Source: Pararobbsia alpina | GTDB taxonomy: Bacteria > Pseudomonadota > Gammaproteobacteria > Burkholderiales > Burkholderiaceae | Assembly: GCF_902859895.1 (NCBI RefSeq) | Contig: NZ_CADIKM010000008.1 | Location: 124,001 to 188,000, forward strand | Direction: 5' to 3' | DNA: 64,000 nucleotides | Part shown: positions 49,708 through 57,735 of the stretch, in pieces | Layout: each line of letters starts with the position of its first letter | How positions within the stretch are numbered: position 1 is the stretch's first letter | Notes under the pieces: model-generated | The model's database searches: none | Seen by the model: only the letters and a program-made list of their open reading frames with translations | What the model was told of the DNA's origin: nothing | Made by a program: the position numbers and the translations under genes

Positions 49708-49951
49708 GAGACCAATACCTTTTGAAATACAGGGCGAGCGCTGAGCGGTCCAGGTGACTCGAGTCTAGCGGCCATCCTGGGCCTAAGCCCCGCGGATCAA
49801 GCTGATTGCCAGCTCCCGAGGCTGACGCCCGCTCACTGTACCGCATTTCGTGTGCGATGCCATTGCCGCATACCTTCCTTTCAAGAAGCTGTTTCCTCCC
49901 CCGAAGCGAGGTAAGATGCCGCGTCCCGCTGGCTCATCAAAGCACTGATCC

Positions 49952-50713
49952 ATGTCGCCATCCCTAGCACTACCGCCCACCGCGCTCGCTGTCTCCGAAG
50001 TCGCGTTCTTTTTCGATTTCGATGGCACGCTCGCCGAACTGGCGTCCGCGCCCGACAACGTGGTGGTTGAGCCGCGCGTGCGCACCCTGCTCGAAGCGCT
50101 GAGCCGGCTGACGGGCGGCGCGCTGGCGATCGTATCGGGCCGCGACGTGGAGAGTCTCGATGGCATGCTCGCGCCACTACGCCTGCCGACTGCGGGCCTG
50201 CACGGGGCCGAACGGCGCGATGCCAATGGCGATATGCTGCGTGTTGGTTTCGGTGACGAACGCCTGCTGAAGATGGAGCACGCGCTCGAACAGGTCGTCA
50301 GCGACAATCCCGGCATGTTGCTCGAAATCAAGGGTGCCGCACTTGCGCTTCATTACCGCAACGCGCCTGGACGCGAGGCGGCCGCGCGCGCCGCAACCGA
50401 AAAGCTCGTCGAGCGCTTTGCCGACGGTTATGTGCTGCAGCCCGGCAAAATGGTGTTTGAGATCAAGCCCAAGAACGTCGACAAGGGGCGCGCGATCGCG
50501 GCCTTTCTCGACGAGCCGCCATTCGCGGCTCGCCGACCTGTTTTCGCGGGCGACGATCTGACCGATGAGAAGGGCTTCGCGGTCGTCAATCAGCGGGATG
50601 GCGTGTCGATCAAGATCGGTGCGGGCGAGACGATCGCACGCTGTCATCTCGATACAGTCAGCGACCTGCTCGACTGGATGGAGCGCATCGTCGCCGGCGC
50701 AGCTCTCGCATGA
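49952..50713 (+). CDS. otsB: Trehalose-6-phosphate phosphatase
   Basis: 253 residues. HAD phosphatase with motif I FFDFDGTLAELAS, ALAIVSGRD as motif II region and FAGDDLTDEKGF as motif IV; the trehalose-phosphatase GLHGAERRD sequence lies between. Releases trehalose from trehalose 6-phosphate. It overlaps otsA by 4 bp, phosphatase gene first. Confidence 0.95.
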   Translation: MSPSLALPPTALAVSEVAFFFDFDGTLAELASAPDNVVVEPRVRTLLEALSRLTGGALAIVSGRDVESLDGMLAPLRLPTAGLHGAERRDANGDMLRVGFGDERLLKMEHALEQVVSDNPGMLLEIKGAALALHYRNAPGREAAARAATEKLVERFADGYVLQPGKMVFEIKPKNVDKGRAIAAFLDEPPFAARRPVFAGDDLTDEKGFAVVNQRDGVSIKIGAGETIARCHLDTVSDLLDWMERIVAGAALA

Positions 50714-52086
50714 GCCGCCTGATCATCGTATCGAACCGGGTCGCGCCGATCTCCGAAGGCGGCATGGCGGCGGGCGGTCTCGCGGTGGGCGTGTATGACG
50801 CGCTCAAGGAGACCGGTGGGATGTGGTTCGGCTGGAGCGGCGAGATTGCCGGTGCGGCGGCCCCTGAACTCAAAATCGAGGAACGGGGACCCGTCACGTT
50901 CGCGACGGTGCCGCTGACGCGTCGCGACTACGACCAGTATTACCGGGGCTTCTCGAACGACACGCTATGGCCGACCTTCCACTACCGGACCGATCTCACA
51001 CACTACGACCGGCATGAGTTCGAGGGCTATCAGCGTGTGAACGCGTGGCTCGCGCATCAGCTACTGCCGCTGCTCGAGCCGGACGATGTGATCTGGGTTC
51101 ACGACTATCACCTGATACCCTTTGCCGAAGCGCTGCGCCAGCAAGGTGTGACGAACCGGATCGGCTTCTTTCTCCACATTCCTTTCCCTGCTGCGCAGCT
51201 GCTGGTGACCGTGCCCCCGCACGACAAGCTCATGCGTGCGTTGTGCTGCTACGACCTGGTCGGCGTGCAGACTGCGCCCGATCTACGGGCTTTGCGCGAC
51301 TATCTCGAACATGAGGCGGGGGGCACGGTGTCCGACGACGGTACGGCCCGTGCATACGGCCGTACCTTGCGTATCGGGTCCTATCCGATCGGCATCTATC
51401 CCGACGAACTCGCGAGCCTCGCCGAAGCAGGTCGTGACGGCCGTCACCTGAAGAACCTGCGGCAGACCATGCGTGAGCGGCGACTGATTGTCAGCGTTGA
51501 CCGGCTCGACTATTCGAAGGGCCTTGTTGAACGCTTCCGGGCCTTTGAAAAGTTGCTCGAACTGTCACCCAATCATCGTGCGCAGGTTTCATTCATCCAG
51601 ATAGCGCCGCCCACTCGTGCGGATATCCAAAGCTATCAACAGATTCGTCTGCAATTGGAGTCTGAGTCTGGCCGAATCAATGGCCGTTTCGCCGAAATGG
51701 ACTGGACGCCGATCCGCTATCTTCATCGCCAGTTCGAACGCGCGGTGCTGGCCTCGTTGTTTCGCGAGGCGCACGTGGGTTATGTGACGCCGCTGCGCGA
51801 CGGGATGAATCTCGTCGCCAAGGAGTATGTCGCCGCGCAGAATCCCCACGATCCGGGCGTGCTCGTGCTCTCTCGGTTCGCGGGTGCCGCTCAGGAGCTC
51901 GACGGTGCGTTGATCGTCAATCCGGTCGACGTGACGGGCATGGCCGAGGCGCTGGATCGCGCGCTCGACATGCCGCGGGACGAACGCCGCGAGCGTTACC
52001 AGAGAATGATGGAGACTCTGCGGCGAAACAGCGTGTCGGTCTGGCGGGATTCGTTTTTGTCTGACTTGCGCGCGGTGCCGCAATAG
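50710..52086 (+). CDS. otsA: Trehalose-6-phosphate synthase
   Basis: 458 residues. GT20 glycosyltransferase joining UDP-glucose to glucose 6-phosphate. VSNRVAPISEGGMAAGGLAV near the start, then WVHDYHLIPFAEALR, GFFLHIPFPA, SVDRLDYSKGLVERF and TPLRDGMNLVAKEYVAAQ are the family motifs. Together with otsB it makes trehalose as an osmotic and desiccation protectant. Confidence 0.96.
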   Translation: MSRLIIVSNRVAPISEGGMAAGGLAVGVYDALKETGGMWFGWSGEIAGAAAPELKIEERGPVTFATVPLTRRDYDQYYRGFSNDTLWPTFHYRTDLTHYDRHEFEGYQRVNAWLAHQLLPLLEPDDVIWVHDYHLIPFAEALRQQGVTNRIGFFLHIPFPAAQLLVTVPPHDKLMRALCCYDLVGVQTAPDLRALRDYLEHEAGGTVSDDGTARAYGRTLRIGSYPIGIYPDELASLAEAGRDGRHLKNLRQTMRERRLIVSVDRLDYSKGLVERFRAFEKLLELSPNHRAQVSFIQIAPPTRADIQSYQQIRLQLESESGRINGRFAEMDWTPIRYLHRQFERAVLASLFREAHVGYVTPLRDGMNLVAKEYVAAQNPHDPGVLVLSRFAGAAQELDGALIVNPVDVTGMAEALDRALDMPRDERRERYQRMMETLRRNSVSVWRDSFLSDLRAVPQ

Positions 52087-52087
52087 G

Positions 52088-52112
52088 GCTGAACTCCCTG
52101 AGGGAGTTCAGC
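52088..52112. terminator. Hairpin between convergent otsA and ABC transporter genes
   Basis: GCTGAACTCCCT and AGGGAGTTCAGC are exact inverted repeats around a single G, lying in the 40-bp gap between the two stops. There is no T-run on either side, so termination strength is uncertain; it could act for both strands. Confidence 0.55.
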
Positions 52113-52126
52113 GCCCAGGCTCACGC

Positions 52127-54019
52127 TCAAACGACGTGTTCTGCCGCCGGCACTTTGGTGAGGGGCAGGGCGCCCTTGCCGTGCTGCTTGCTGAGCAGGT
52201 CCCGGTACAGACCGGGCCGGGCGCGCAGCACGTCAGGTGAACCATCGTCGATCACATGGCCATTGCTCATGACGATCAGCCGGTCGAAGTTCTGGAGCGT
52301 CGACAGCCGGTGGGCGATCGCCACGACGGTGCGGCCTCGCATCAGCCGGTCGAGCGCTTGCTGGATGGCTTCCTCGGACTGGCTGTCCAGTGCCGACGTT
52401 GCCTCGTCGAGCAGAAGAATCGGGGCATTCTTGAGCACCGCGCGTGCAATGGCGATCCGCTGCCGCTGGCCGCCTGAGAGTTTGACGCCGCGATCGCCGA
52501 CGATCGTGTCATAGCCTTCCGGCATGGCATCGATAAACTCGGCGCAGCGCGCCTCGCGTGCCGCAGCGACGACTTCCTCGCGCGTCGCATCGGGACGACC
52601 GTATGCGATGTTTTCGTAGACCGTGCGATGGAACAGCGAGATATCCTGAGGCACGACTGCAATCGCGTGGCGAAGGCTGTCCTGGGTCACCAGGGCGATG
52701 TCCTGGTCGTCGATCAGGATCCGGCCGCCGTGCGCCTCGTAGAAGCGCTGAAGCAGCGCGAGGACCGTCGACTTGCCCGCACCGGACTTGCCGATCAACC
52801 CGACGCGCTGGCCCGGCTCGATCATCAGATTGAAATTCTCCAGAATACGTTTGCGCTTTGGATAGGCAAAGGCCACCGCATCGAATTCGATCTTGCCGCC
52901 CCGTGAGGTAAGTTCCGTCGCTTGCGAGTGATCGGGCATGCTGTGCGGTTCGAGCAGCGTCTCGACCGCTTCCGCGAGCCGCGCGATATGTTGCGTGACA
53001 TCGACGAGCGCGACGGCGAGGTCACGTGTCCCGTGCAGGATCGTGAAGCCGAGCGAGCTGATCAGCACGATGTCGCCGGACGAAACCTTGCTCTGTGTCC
53101 AGAGCAACAAGGCCCAGCCGAGCAGGGCGGCCGACAGGGCGGCCGTGACGACCGCGTGCAGCAGACGGAGTTTTTCGAGGTAAAGCAGGCTGCGCCGGCG
53201 GGCGTCCATTTCCGCGCTGACGCTTTCCGAGAAGCGCCTTTGCTCGCGAAACGTTGCACCGAATGCGCGCACGAGCCCCATATTGCTGATCACATCGACG
53301 AGTTCGCCGTCGACAGCCGCGGCACGCGTCGCGAACGTATGGTGCTTATGCGAACCGCGCCCCGCGAGGTTGAACAGGATGACAGCGAGGATGGCCGAGA
53401 CCCCCAGCAAGCCGCTGGCCATGATGGGGTTCACGAGCGTCACCATCACAATCGCCCCGATCACCGCGATGGTCGGCGGCAATACGTTCCAGGCCATTGT
53501 ATTTTCAGTGATGTACACCGCGTTCGAAGTCGCGGTGATCCGGCTCGCGAGCATCCCAGGCTGCTTTTCGAGAAAATAACTGGGCGCATGGCCGCTCAGA
53601 TACTGGAACAAGTCGCGGCGCAGATCGCCGGTCACGCCGACGAACGCCCGCGCGCCGATCCAGCCGCCGACGCGCCAGGACAAATTGTCCGCGGCAATCA
53701 GCGACACCAGGATCAGGAACGCCACCCAGACCGGACCCGTGTTGCGGTGGCCGGCGGACAGCACGTCGACCAGATGCTTGATTGCATATTGCGACATCAG
53801 GGCGCAGAGCACCGCGACCAGGACGCTCGAAAGCAGGATGCTGTGAGCCACCGGGCGGCGGCGGATATAGCGGAACAGGAAGGCGAGGGGGCGCTGCGAG
53901 TAGCTCGAAAGGCGTTCGTTGCGCAGATTGCGATCGGCAACAGACAGCTTCTCGGGCGACTCTTTTTCGAGCTGCTCGGGTGTGAGCCGCGTGATGTGCT
54001 GCGCGTCTGAAGTAGTCAT
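52127..54019 (-). CDS. ABC exporter, fused permease and ATPase
   Basis: 630 residues from the ATG at 54019 (MTTSDAQHITRLTPEQ). Six membrane helices (about residues 55-340) precede the nucleotide-binding domain: Walker A GLIGKSGAGKSTVLALL, Q-loop VPQDISLF, signature LSGGQRQRIAIARAV, Walker B LLLDEATSALD and H-loop AIAHRLST. It is a complete half-transporter that would work as a homodimer exporting a lipid, peptide or drug; the substrate cannot be read. It is convergent with otsA. Confidence 0.92.
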   Translation of the reverse strand: MTTSDAQHITRLTPEQLEKESPEKLSVADRNLRNERLSSYSQRPLAFLFRYIRRRPVAHSILLSSVLVAVLCALMSQYAIKHLVDVLSAGHRNTGPVWVAFLILVSLIAADNLSWRVGGWIGARAFVGVTGDLRRDLFQYLSGHAPSYFLEKQPGMLASRITATSNAVYITENTMAWNVLPPTIAVIGAIVMVTLVNPIMASGLLGVSAILAVILFNLAGRGSHKHHTFATRAAAVDGELVDVISNMGLVRAFGATFREQRRFSESVSAEMDARRRSLLYLEKLRLLHAVVTAALSAALLGWALLLWTQSKVSSGDIVLISSLGFTILHGTRDLAVALVDVTQHIARLAEAVETLLEPHSMPDHSQATELTSRGGKIEFDAVAFAYPKRKRILENFNLMIEPGQRVGLIGKSGAGKSTVLALLQRFYEAHGGRILIDDQDIALVTQDSLRHAIAVVPQDISLFHRTVYENIAYGRPDATREEVVAAAREARCAEFIDAMPEGYDTIVGDRGVKLSGGQRQRIAIARAVLKNAPILLLDEATSALDSQSEEAIQQALDRLMRGRTVVAIAHRLSTLQNFDRLIVMSNGHVIDDGSPDVLRARPGLYRDLLSKQHGKGALPLTKVPAAEHVV

Positions 54020-54616
54020 AAGTCTGTATGGCGTGCGGCCCTGACGGCGTGTCCGTCGGTAATCCGCTGTAACGTCCCAATCTAGGTGACGGCTGACAAG
54101 ACTGTCCGTCACAAGTTGTATCCCCACTGTAACAAGCTAAATTCTTTGAAATTCGTTCAATGACCTTCAACTTGTCACCCGCATACTCCGGCCCGACCAT
54201 GAGAAAATTCACCCCCGAGGACGACGGGTTTTCTCAGGATTAATGCGACGCAAGTTACGCGCCGAACACGAAAAACGTAAGTGTGACCCAACTTGATGAC
54301 GGGCGGGTCCGTTTCATGCTTTCAGGGTTCGACGCGACCATTCGATGAACGTCGAGGCCATGCGCGGAGCTTACATTTTTTTTTCATCACCTGTCGTCAA
54401 CGATCGATTGTCTCGTGCGTTATGTGTCAAGCGCTATTTTCCCGTAGGGCTAGCGTGAGCACACGGTGCCGGTTGCACCGCCTCGCAGGAATCGACTACG
54501 GACCGGCTGTCGGCATCAGCGAGGCCGCGGCCCGGTGGACGTCCCAGGAATGGGTCGGACGCCGATTCCAGAACTCGCAGCAAATTTTTGCCTGAATTTC
54601 TTAGGAGAGTGTCGAT
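54020..54616. other. Divergent intergenic region before the glycosyltransferase (597 bp)
   Basis: No gene is supported. It holds the promoters of the ABC exporter (minus) and glycosyltransferase (plus). Visible structures: an inverted repeat GTGACGG / CCGTCAC at 54086-54112 and TGAGAAAA / TTTTCTCA at 54200-54236, plus a T8-type run near 54377-54385. The stretch 54110-54300 is AT-richer than its surroundings. Confidence 0.6.
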
Positions 54617-55681
54617 ATGCGAATCGCTCAGATCGCTCCACTGCACGAGGCGGTTCCCCCCAAGCTGTATGGCGGCACGGAACGCGTTGTGTCCAATCTG
54701 ACCGAGGCCTTGGTTGAACTGGGTCACGATGTGACGCTGTTCGCCAGCGGTGATTCGAAGACGTCGGCGAAGCTCGAAGCCTTCTGGCCGCAGGCCCTGC
54801 GCCTCGACCCGACGATTCGGGACACGATGGCCCCGCATATGCTGCTGCTCGAGGAAGTGCGCCGGCGCGCCCACGAATTCGACGTGCTGCATTTCCATAT
54901 CGATTACTACCCGTTCCCGCTGTTCAGCCGCCAGGACACGCCGTTCGTGACGACGCTGCACGGTCGGCTGGACTTGCCCGAACTGCAGCCGATCTTCGAT
55001 GCGTTCAGCGAAGTGCCGGTCGTGTCCATTTCCGACCATCAACGCACCCCTTTGCAGCAGGCCAACTGGCTCAAGACGGTGCATCATGGCTTGCCCGAAA
55101 ATCTGCTGACCCCGGTCAAGGGCGTCGAACAGGGTTATCTTGCTTTCCTCGGCCGCGTGTCGCCGGAAAAGCGTGTCGATCGCGCGATCCGGATCGCCCA
55201 GGCTACTGGGATGAAGATCAAGATTGCCGCCAAGATCGACCGCGCCGACCGCACGTATTACGAAGAAGAGATCAAGCCGCTGTTCGCGCTGCCGCACGTC
55301 GAATATATCGGTGAAATCAACGAATCCGAAAAGCCGGCCTTCCTGTCGGGGGCGCATGCCTTGCTGTTCCCGATCGACTGGCCGGAGCCGTTCGGCCTCG
55401 TCATGATTGAGTCGATGGCTTGTGGCACGCCGGTGATCGCGTTCAATCGCGGTTCGGTGCCGGAAGTGATCGACAACGGCATTTCGGGTTTCATTGTCGA
55501 AGACGAAGTGTCCGCGGTCGCGGCGGTGAACCGGCTCCATACCTTGCCGCGCGCACGCGTGCGTCAGCAGTTTGAAGATCGTTTCACTTCGAAGCGCATG
55601 GCTCAGAATTACGTGCTGGCGTATGAAGAATTGCTGCATCAGAAGCGTCGTTCGGTGCTGCGAGAAGTCAACGCGGGCTGA
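54617..55681 (+). CDS. Glycosyltransferase family 4 protein
   Basis: 354 residues with a TAGGAGAG ribosome-binding site. GT-B fold: N-terminal MRIAQIAPLHEAVPPKLYGG (nucleotide-sugar-binding Gly loop), then FLGRVSPEKRVDRAIRIA and the C-terminal E-x7-E motif in EPFGLVMIESMACGTPVIAF. It would add a sugar to a glycan or lipid in the cytosol; donor and acceptor are unknown. It stands alone between a long upstream region and two downstream hairpins. Confidence 0.93.
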   Translation: MRIAQIAPLHEAVPPKLYGGTERVVSNLTEALVELGHDVTLFASGDSKTSAKLEAFWPQALRLDPTIRDTMAPHMLLLEEVRRRAHEFDVLHFHIDYYPFPLFSRQDTPFVTTLHGRLDLPELQPIFDAFSEVPVVSISDHQRTPLQQANWLKTVHHGLPENLLTPVKGVEQGYLAFLGRVSPEKRVDRAIRIAQATGMKIKIAAKIDRADRTYYEEEIKPLFALPHVEYIGEINESEKPAFLSGAHALLFPIDWPEPFGLVMIESMACGTPVIAFNRGSVPEVIDNGISGFIVEDEVSAVAAVNRLHTLPRARVRQQFEDRFTSKRMAQNYVLAYEELLHQKRRSVLREVNAG

Positions 55682-55696
55682 GTTGATAGGTTGTTT

Positions 55697-55720
55697 CGCG
55701 ATCGCTCTTAAGCGATCGCG
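55697..55720 (+). terminator. Perfect hairpin 16 bp after the glycosyltransferase stop
   Basis: CGCGATCGCT-CTTA-AGCGATCGCG, a 10-bp stem with no T-run. The sequence contains the octamer GCGATCGC twice. Confidence 0.5.
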
Positions 55721-55733
55721 CTGATTGTCCCGG

Positions 55734-55777
55734 AACACCCCCGACAGCTGGAAGGCTTCGGGGGTGTTTTGCTTTTT
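55734..55777 (+). terminator. Rho-independent terminator downstream of the glycosyltransferase
   Basis: AACACCCCCGA (55734-55744) pairs exactly with TCGGGGGTGTT (55758-55768), followed by TTGCTTTTT. Confidence 0.88.
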
Positions 55778-55835
55778 GGCATGAGAGCGGGAACGCGTGA
55801 TGCGTCTGACTTCAGTACCTATGAAGGAGGATGCA

Positions 55836-56102
55836 ATGGCTCACATCAATACATACGCGGGTCGTTCACACGACGAGGCCTATGCGGCACGCAAAGGCAA
55901 GAAGCAAGCGGCGCAGGAGCAGGCGGGCGGGGCGATGGCCGTCGAGGGGTCGGAGGCCGACGACCAGCACAGTTCAGGGCAGTTGTCGGAAAAGGGCAAA
56001 CAGGTATGGAGGACGGGTTCCGGGCTCGATGGTGGCGGCATGGATAACGGCGGGCGCGATATTCCGGCGGGCAGCGCCGCCAAGACGAAGCGGAACAAAT
56101 AG
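55836..56102 (+). CDS. Small hydrophilic protein of unknown function, 88 aa
   Basis: The ATG at 55836 has an excellent AAGGAGG 5 bp upstream, which decides the start over two in-frame ATGs further up. The product (MAHINTYAGRSHDEAYAARK to a tail with KTKRNK) is highly polar, rich in Gly, Ala, Lys and Asp, with no hydrophobic core: it is predicted disordered. It contains EKGKQVW near the middle. I do not recognise a family. The strong ribosome-binding site suggests good expression. Confidence 0.65.
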   Translation: MAHINTYAGRSHDEAYAARKGKKQAAQEQAGGAMAVEGSEADDQHSSGQLSEKGKQVWRTGSGLDGGGMDNGGRDIPAGSAAKTKRNK

Positions 56103-56226
56103 TAGGTCCTCGCACTGTCATACGCGAAATCTCCCGTTACCACTTGCAGCATCTATTTCTTGAAAGCGCGCCCACAATGAAGTCATCAACAACAACACAT
56201 GCTTTATTGAGTGGGAGAAAACCAAA

Positions 56227-56562
56227 ATGCGCCAAATGCGTAAATTAGCCGTCACCCTTGCCGTGGTTGCAAGCGTCGCGAGCCTCGGGGTGTCTGGCCA
56301 GGCTTCAGCCCACGGCAATGACGGCGGCGCCATTGTCGGTGCGCTGATCGGTGGTGCGGTGCTGGGTGCTGTGGTTGGCTCCGCCGTCAATGCGCAGCCG
56401 GTGGTTGCTTATCAGGCCCCGGTGTACCAGCAACCGGTATATGCGGCGCCAGTCTATGCAAGCCCGCCGCCGGGATATTGCTACGATGGTTATCGGCAAG
56501 CGTATGTGCCTTGCGGCCCTGCACCTCAGGTGCAGTATGGGTATCCGCAGCCGGGGTATTGA
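56227..56562 (+). CDS. Exported glycine-zipper protein with YQ/PVY repeats, 111 aa
   Basis: A Sec signal peptide spans about residues 1-28 (KLAVTLAVVASVASLGVSGQASA, cleavage before HG). A glycine-zipper helix follows (AIVGALIGGAVLGAVVGSAV), and the rest is a Tyr/Pro/Gln-rich repeat (VVAYQAPVYQQPVYAAPVYA). Glycine-zipper proteins insert in or associate with membranes. GGGAG lies upstream; M4 is an alternative start. Function unknown. Confidence 0.8.
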   Translation: MRQMRKLAVTLAVVASVASLGVSGQASAHGNDGGAIVGALIGGAVLGAVVGSAVNAQPVVAYQAPVYQQPVYAAPVYASPPPGYCYDGYRQAYVPCGPAPQVQYGYPQPGY

Positions 56563-56610
56563 TCGAGTGCCTCGGGATTGCCCCGCAAAGCACTTTCATT
56601 CCGCGTGACC

Positions 56611-56645
56611 AAGGCCCTAGGCAACTCGCCTGGGGCCTTTTCATT
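56611..56645 (+). terminator. Terminator after the glycine-zipper gene
   Basis: AAGGCCCTAGGC pairs with GCCTGGGGCCTT (one mismatch) around AACTC, followed by TTCATTT. Confidence 0.8.
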
Positions 56646-56826
56646 TGGGCGACACGATCGCGTCTGCTCCATGACAAGCCTTTGCCCTACGGAGGGTAAG
56701 TGAGTGTGCCATTGCGACCAGATAGTGGTTGCACGGAAGCTATTCGATTGGTGTCATGCCCGTTCGCAGCATGGGCGGATGCCTTCAAGGCATCAAGGAG
56801 AAGTGCCGTCACTGCATTCCGCACTC

Positions 56827-56853
56827 TTGCAGGCATACAAAATTTTGTATAAT
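56827..56853 (+). promoter_or_regulatory. Toxin-antitoxin operon promoter with 16-bp palindromic operator
   Basis: ATACAAAATTTTGTAT (56835-56850) is a perfect palindrome that overlaps a consensus -10 TATAAT (56848-56853); TTGCAG at 56827-56832 is a possible -35 (15-bp spacing, short). The ATG of the toxin is 4 bp after the -10, so the mRNA would be leaderless or start inside the first codons. Antitoxins of this class bind such palindromes to repress their own operon. Confidence 0.6.
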
Positions 56854-56856
56854 CTG

Positions 56857-57195
56857 ATGACCGAACCTAAGACCATTGAGTTTCGGGGTACTGCCCTTCA
56901 CGATCTTCGCATGTTTCCTCTTGCAGCTCGCCGAGAGGCGGGCCATCAGTTGGATCAGGTTCAGAATGGACTCGAACCGGACGACTGGAAGCCGATGCCA
57001 GCTATCGGAAGAGGCGTACGGGAAATTCGAATCTATGATGCGGCTGGTGCTTTTCGCGTCGTCTATGTCGCCAAGCTGGCTGATGCTATCTACGTCCTGC
57101 ATTGCTTTCAGAAAAAGACGGAGAAGACAGCCAAGTGCGACCTGGAGTTGGCAGCTAGACGCTACCGAGATCTGTTAAAGGAGGTGGGGGGATGA
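56857..57195 (+). CDS. HigB/RelE-superfamily toxin (phage Gp49-like)
   Basis: 112 residues from the ATG at 56857. It matches the Gp49-like HigB toxin pattern: IEFRGTALHDLRMFPLAARR at the start, then VREIRIYDAAGAFRVVYVAKLADAIYVLHCFQKKTEKT and LELAARRYRDLL. Such toxins cleave mRNA on the ribosome. A longer open frame upstream (to 56704) would read through the promoter, so I reject it. There is no clear Shine-Dalgarno. The antitoxin gene starts within its stop (ATGA). Confidence 0.86.
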   Translation: MTEPKTIEFRGTALHDLRMFPLAARREAGHQLDQVQNGLEPDDWKPMPAIGRGVREIRIYDAAGAFRVVYVAKLADAIYVLHCFQKKTEKTAKCDLELAARRYRDLLKEVGG

Positions 57196-57479
57196 GTACT
57201 GAACGATTTGCCAGCGTGTGGGATGCCATTGAGGATACCCCGGAAAAAGCAGAAAACATGAAGCTGCGATCGGGGCTCATGATGGCACTCAAAGGACACA
57301 TCATTCGCGCTGGTCTGAGCCAGTCAGAAGCTGCGAAGCTGTTTAGCGTCACTCAGCCGCGCGTGTCCGATCTCATGCGAGGCAAGATTGGCCTGTTCGG
57401 TCTTGATGCCTTGGTGAATATGGCCGCCGCAGCGGGTATGCAGATCGAAATGCGGGTGCACGAAGCTGAGCGGTGCTGA
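57192..57479 (+). CDS. XRE-family antitoxin (HigA-like)
   Basis: 95 residues. The HTH region is IIRAGLSQSEAAKLFSVTQPRVSDLMRGK, typical of antitoxins partnered with Gp49-like toxins, followed by FGLDALVNMAAAAGMQIEMRV. AAAGGAGGTGG lies just before the start, a far stronger ribosome-binding site than that of the toxin gene, which would favour excess antitoxin. It overlaps the toxin gene by 4 bp. Confidence 0.88.
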   Translation: MSTERFASVWDAIEDTPEKAENMKLRSGLMMALKGHIIRAGLSQSEAAKLFSVTQPRVSDLMRGKIGLFGLDALVNMAAAAGMQIEMRVHEAERC

Positions 57480-57499
57480 AAAAACGTTCTTGCTTTTGG

Positions 57500-57639
57500 C
57501 CCGGGATCATGCGGTGGGGCTGTGCGTCGCGTTCGATGTAACCCTTTGGAATTCCTGGGAGTTTTGCCATCTCGTCCTGGGTCAAATGGCGCGCTTTCCG
57601 CGCCTCGCTAGCGATCTGTCCTACTTCCAGGAGGTCCAT
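57500..57639 (-). pseudogene. Remnant of an XRE/HipB-like HTH gene
   Basis: On the minus strand the first codons from 57639 read MDLLEVGQIASEARKARHLT followed by QDEMAKLPGIPKGYIERDAQ, which resembles the start of a HipB-type or XRE helix-turn-helix (pattern LGQxIRxARKxRxLTQDExA). After about 45 residues the resemblance stops and the frame runs into unrelated sequence antisense to the end of the HigA-like gene. This suggests a truncated, decayed regulator. It could also be chance similarity. Confidence 0.5.
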
Positions 57640-57735
57640 GTCTGCACCGGATTGGTCTTGTGACCGGAGGTCAAGTGTCCAAAAACTTGGCGCATAATAA
57701 TCCGAGCAACGAACGTGCTAGATCCGGGAGCGACC

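Noticed and set aside
52922-54010. A 362-codon open frame antisense to the ABC exporter
   Set aside because: The exporter has all ABC motifs; the antisense product has none.
54293-54595. Short open frame upstream of the glycosyltransferase
   Set aside because: Composition and lack of a Shine-Dalgarno suggest chance; the region is better explained as promoter and leader.
54434-55738. A 434-codon open frame antisense to the glycosyltransferase
   Set aside because: It covers the whole glycosyltransferase gene and its terminator and lacks any motif.
56704-56856. N-terminal extension of the toxin gene
   Set aside because: It would read through a consensus -10 and a perfect palindrome, and the extension has no similarity to the toxin family.
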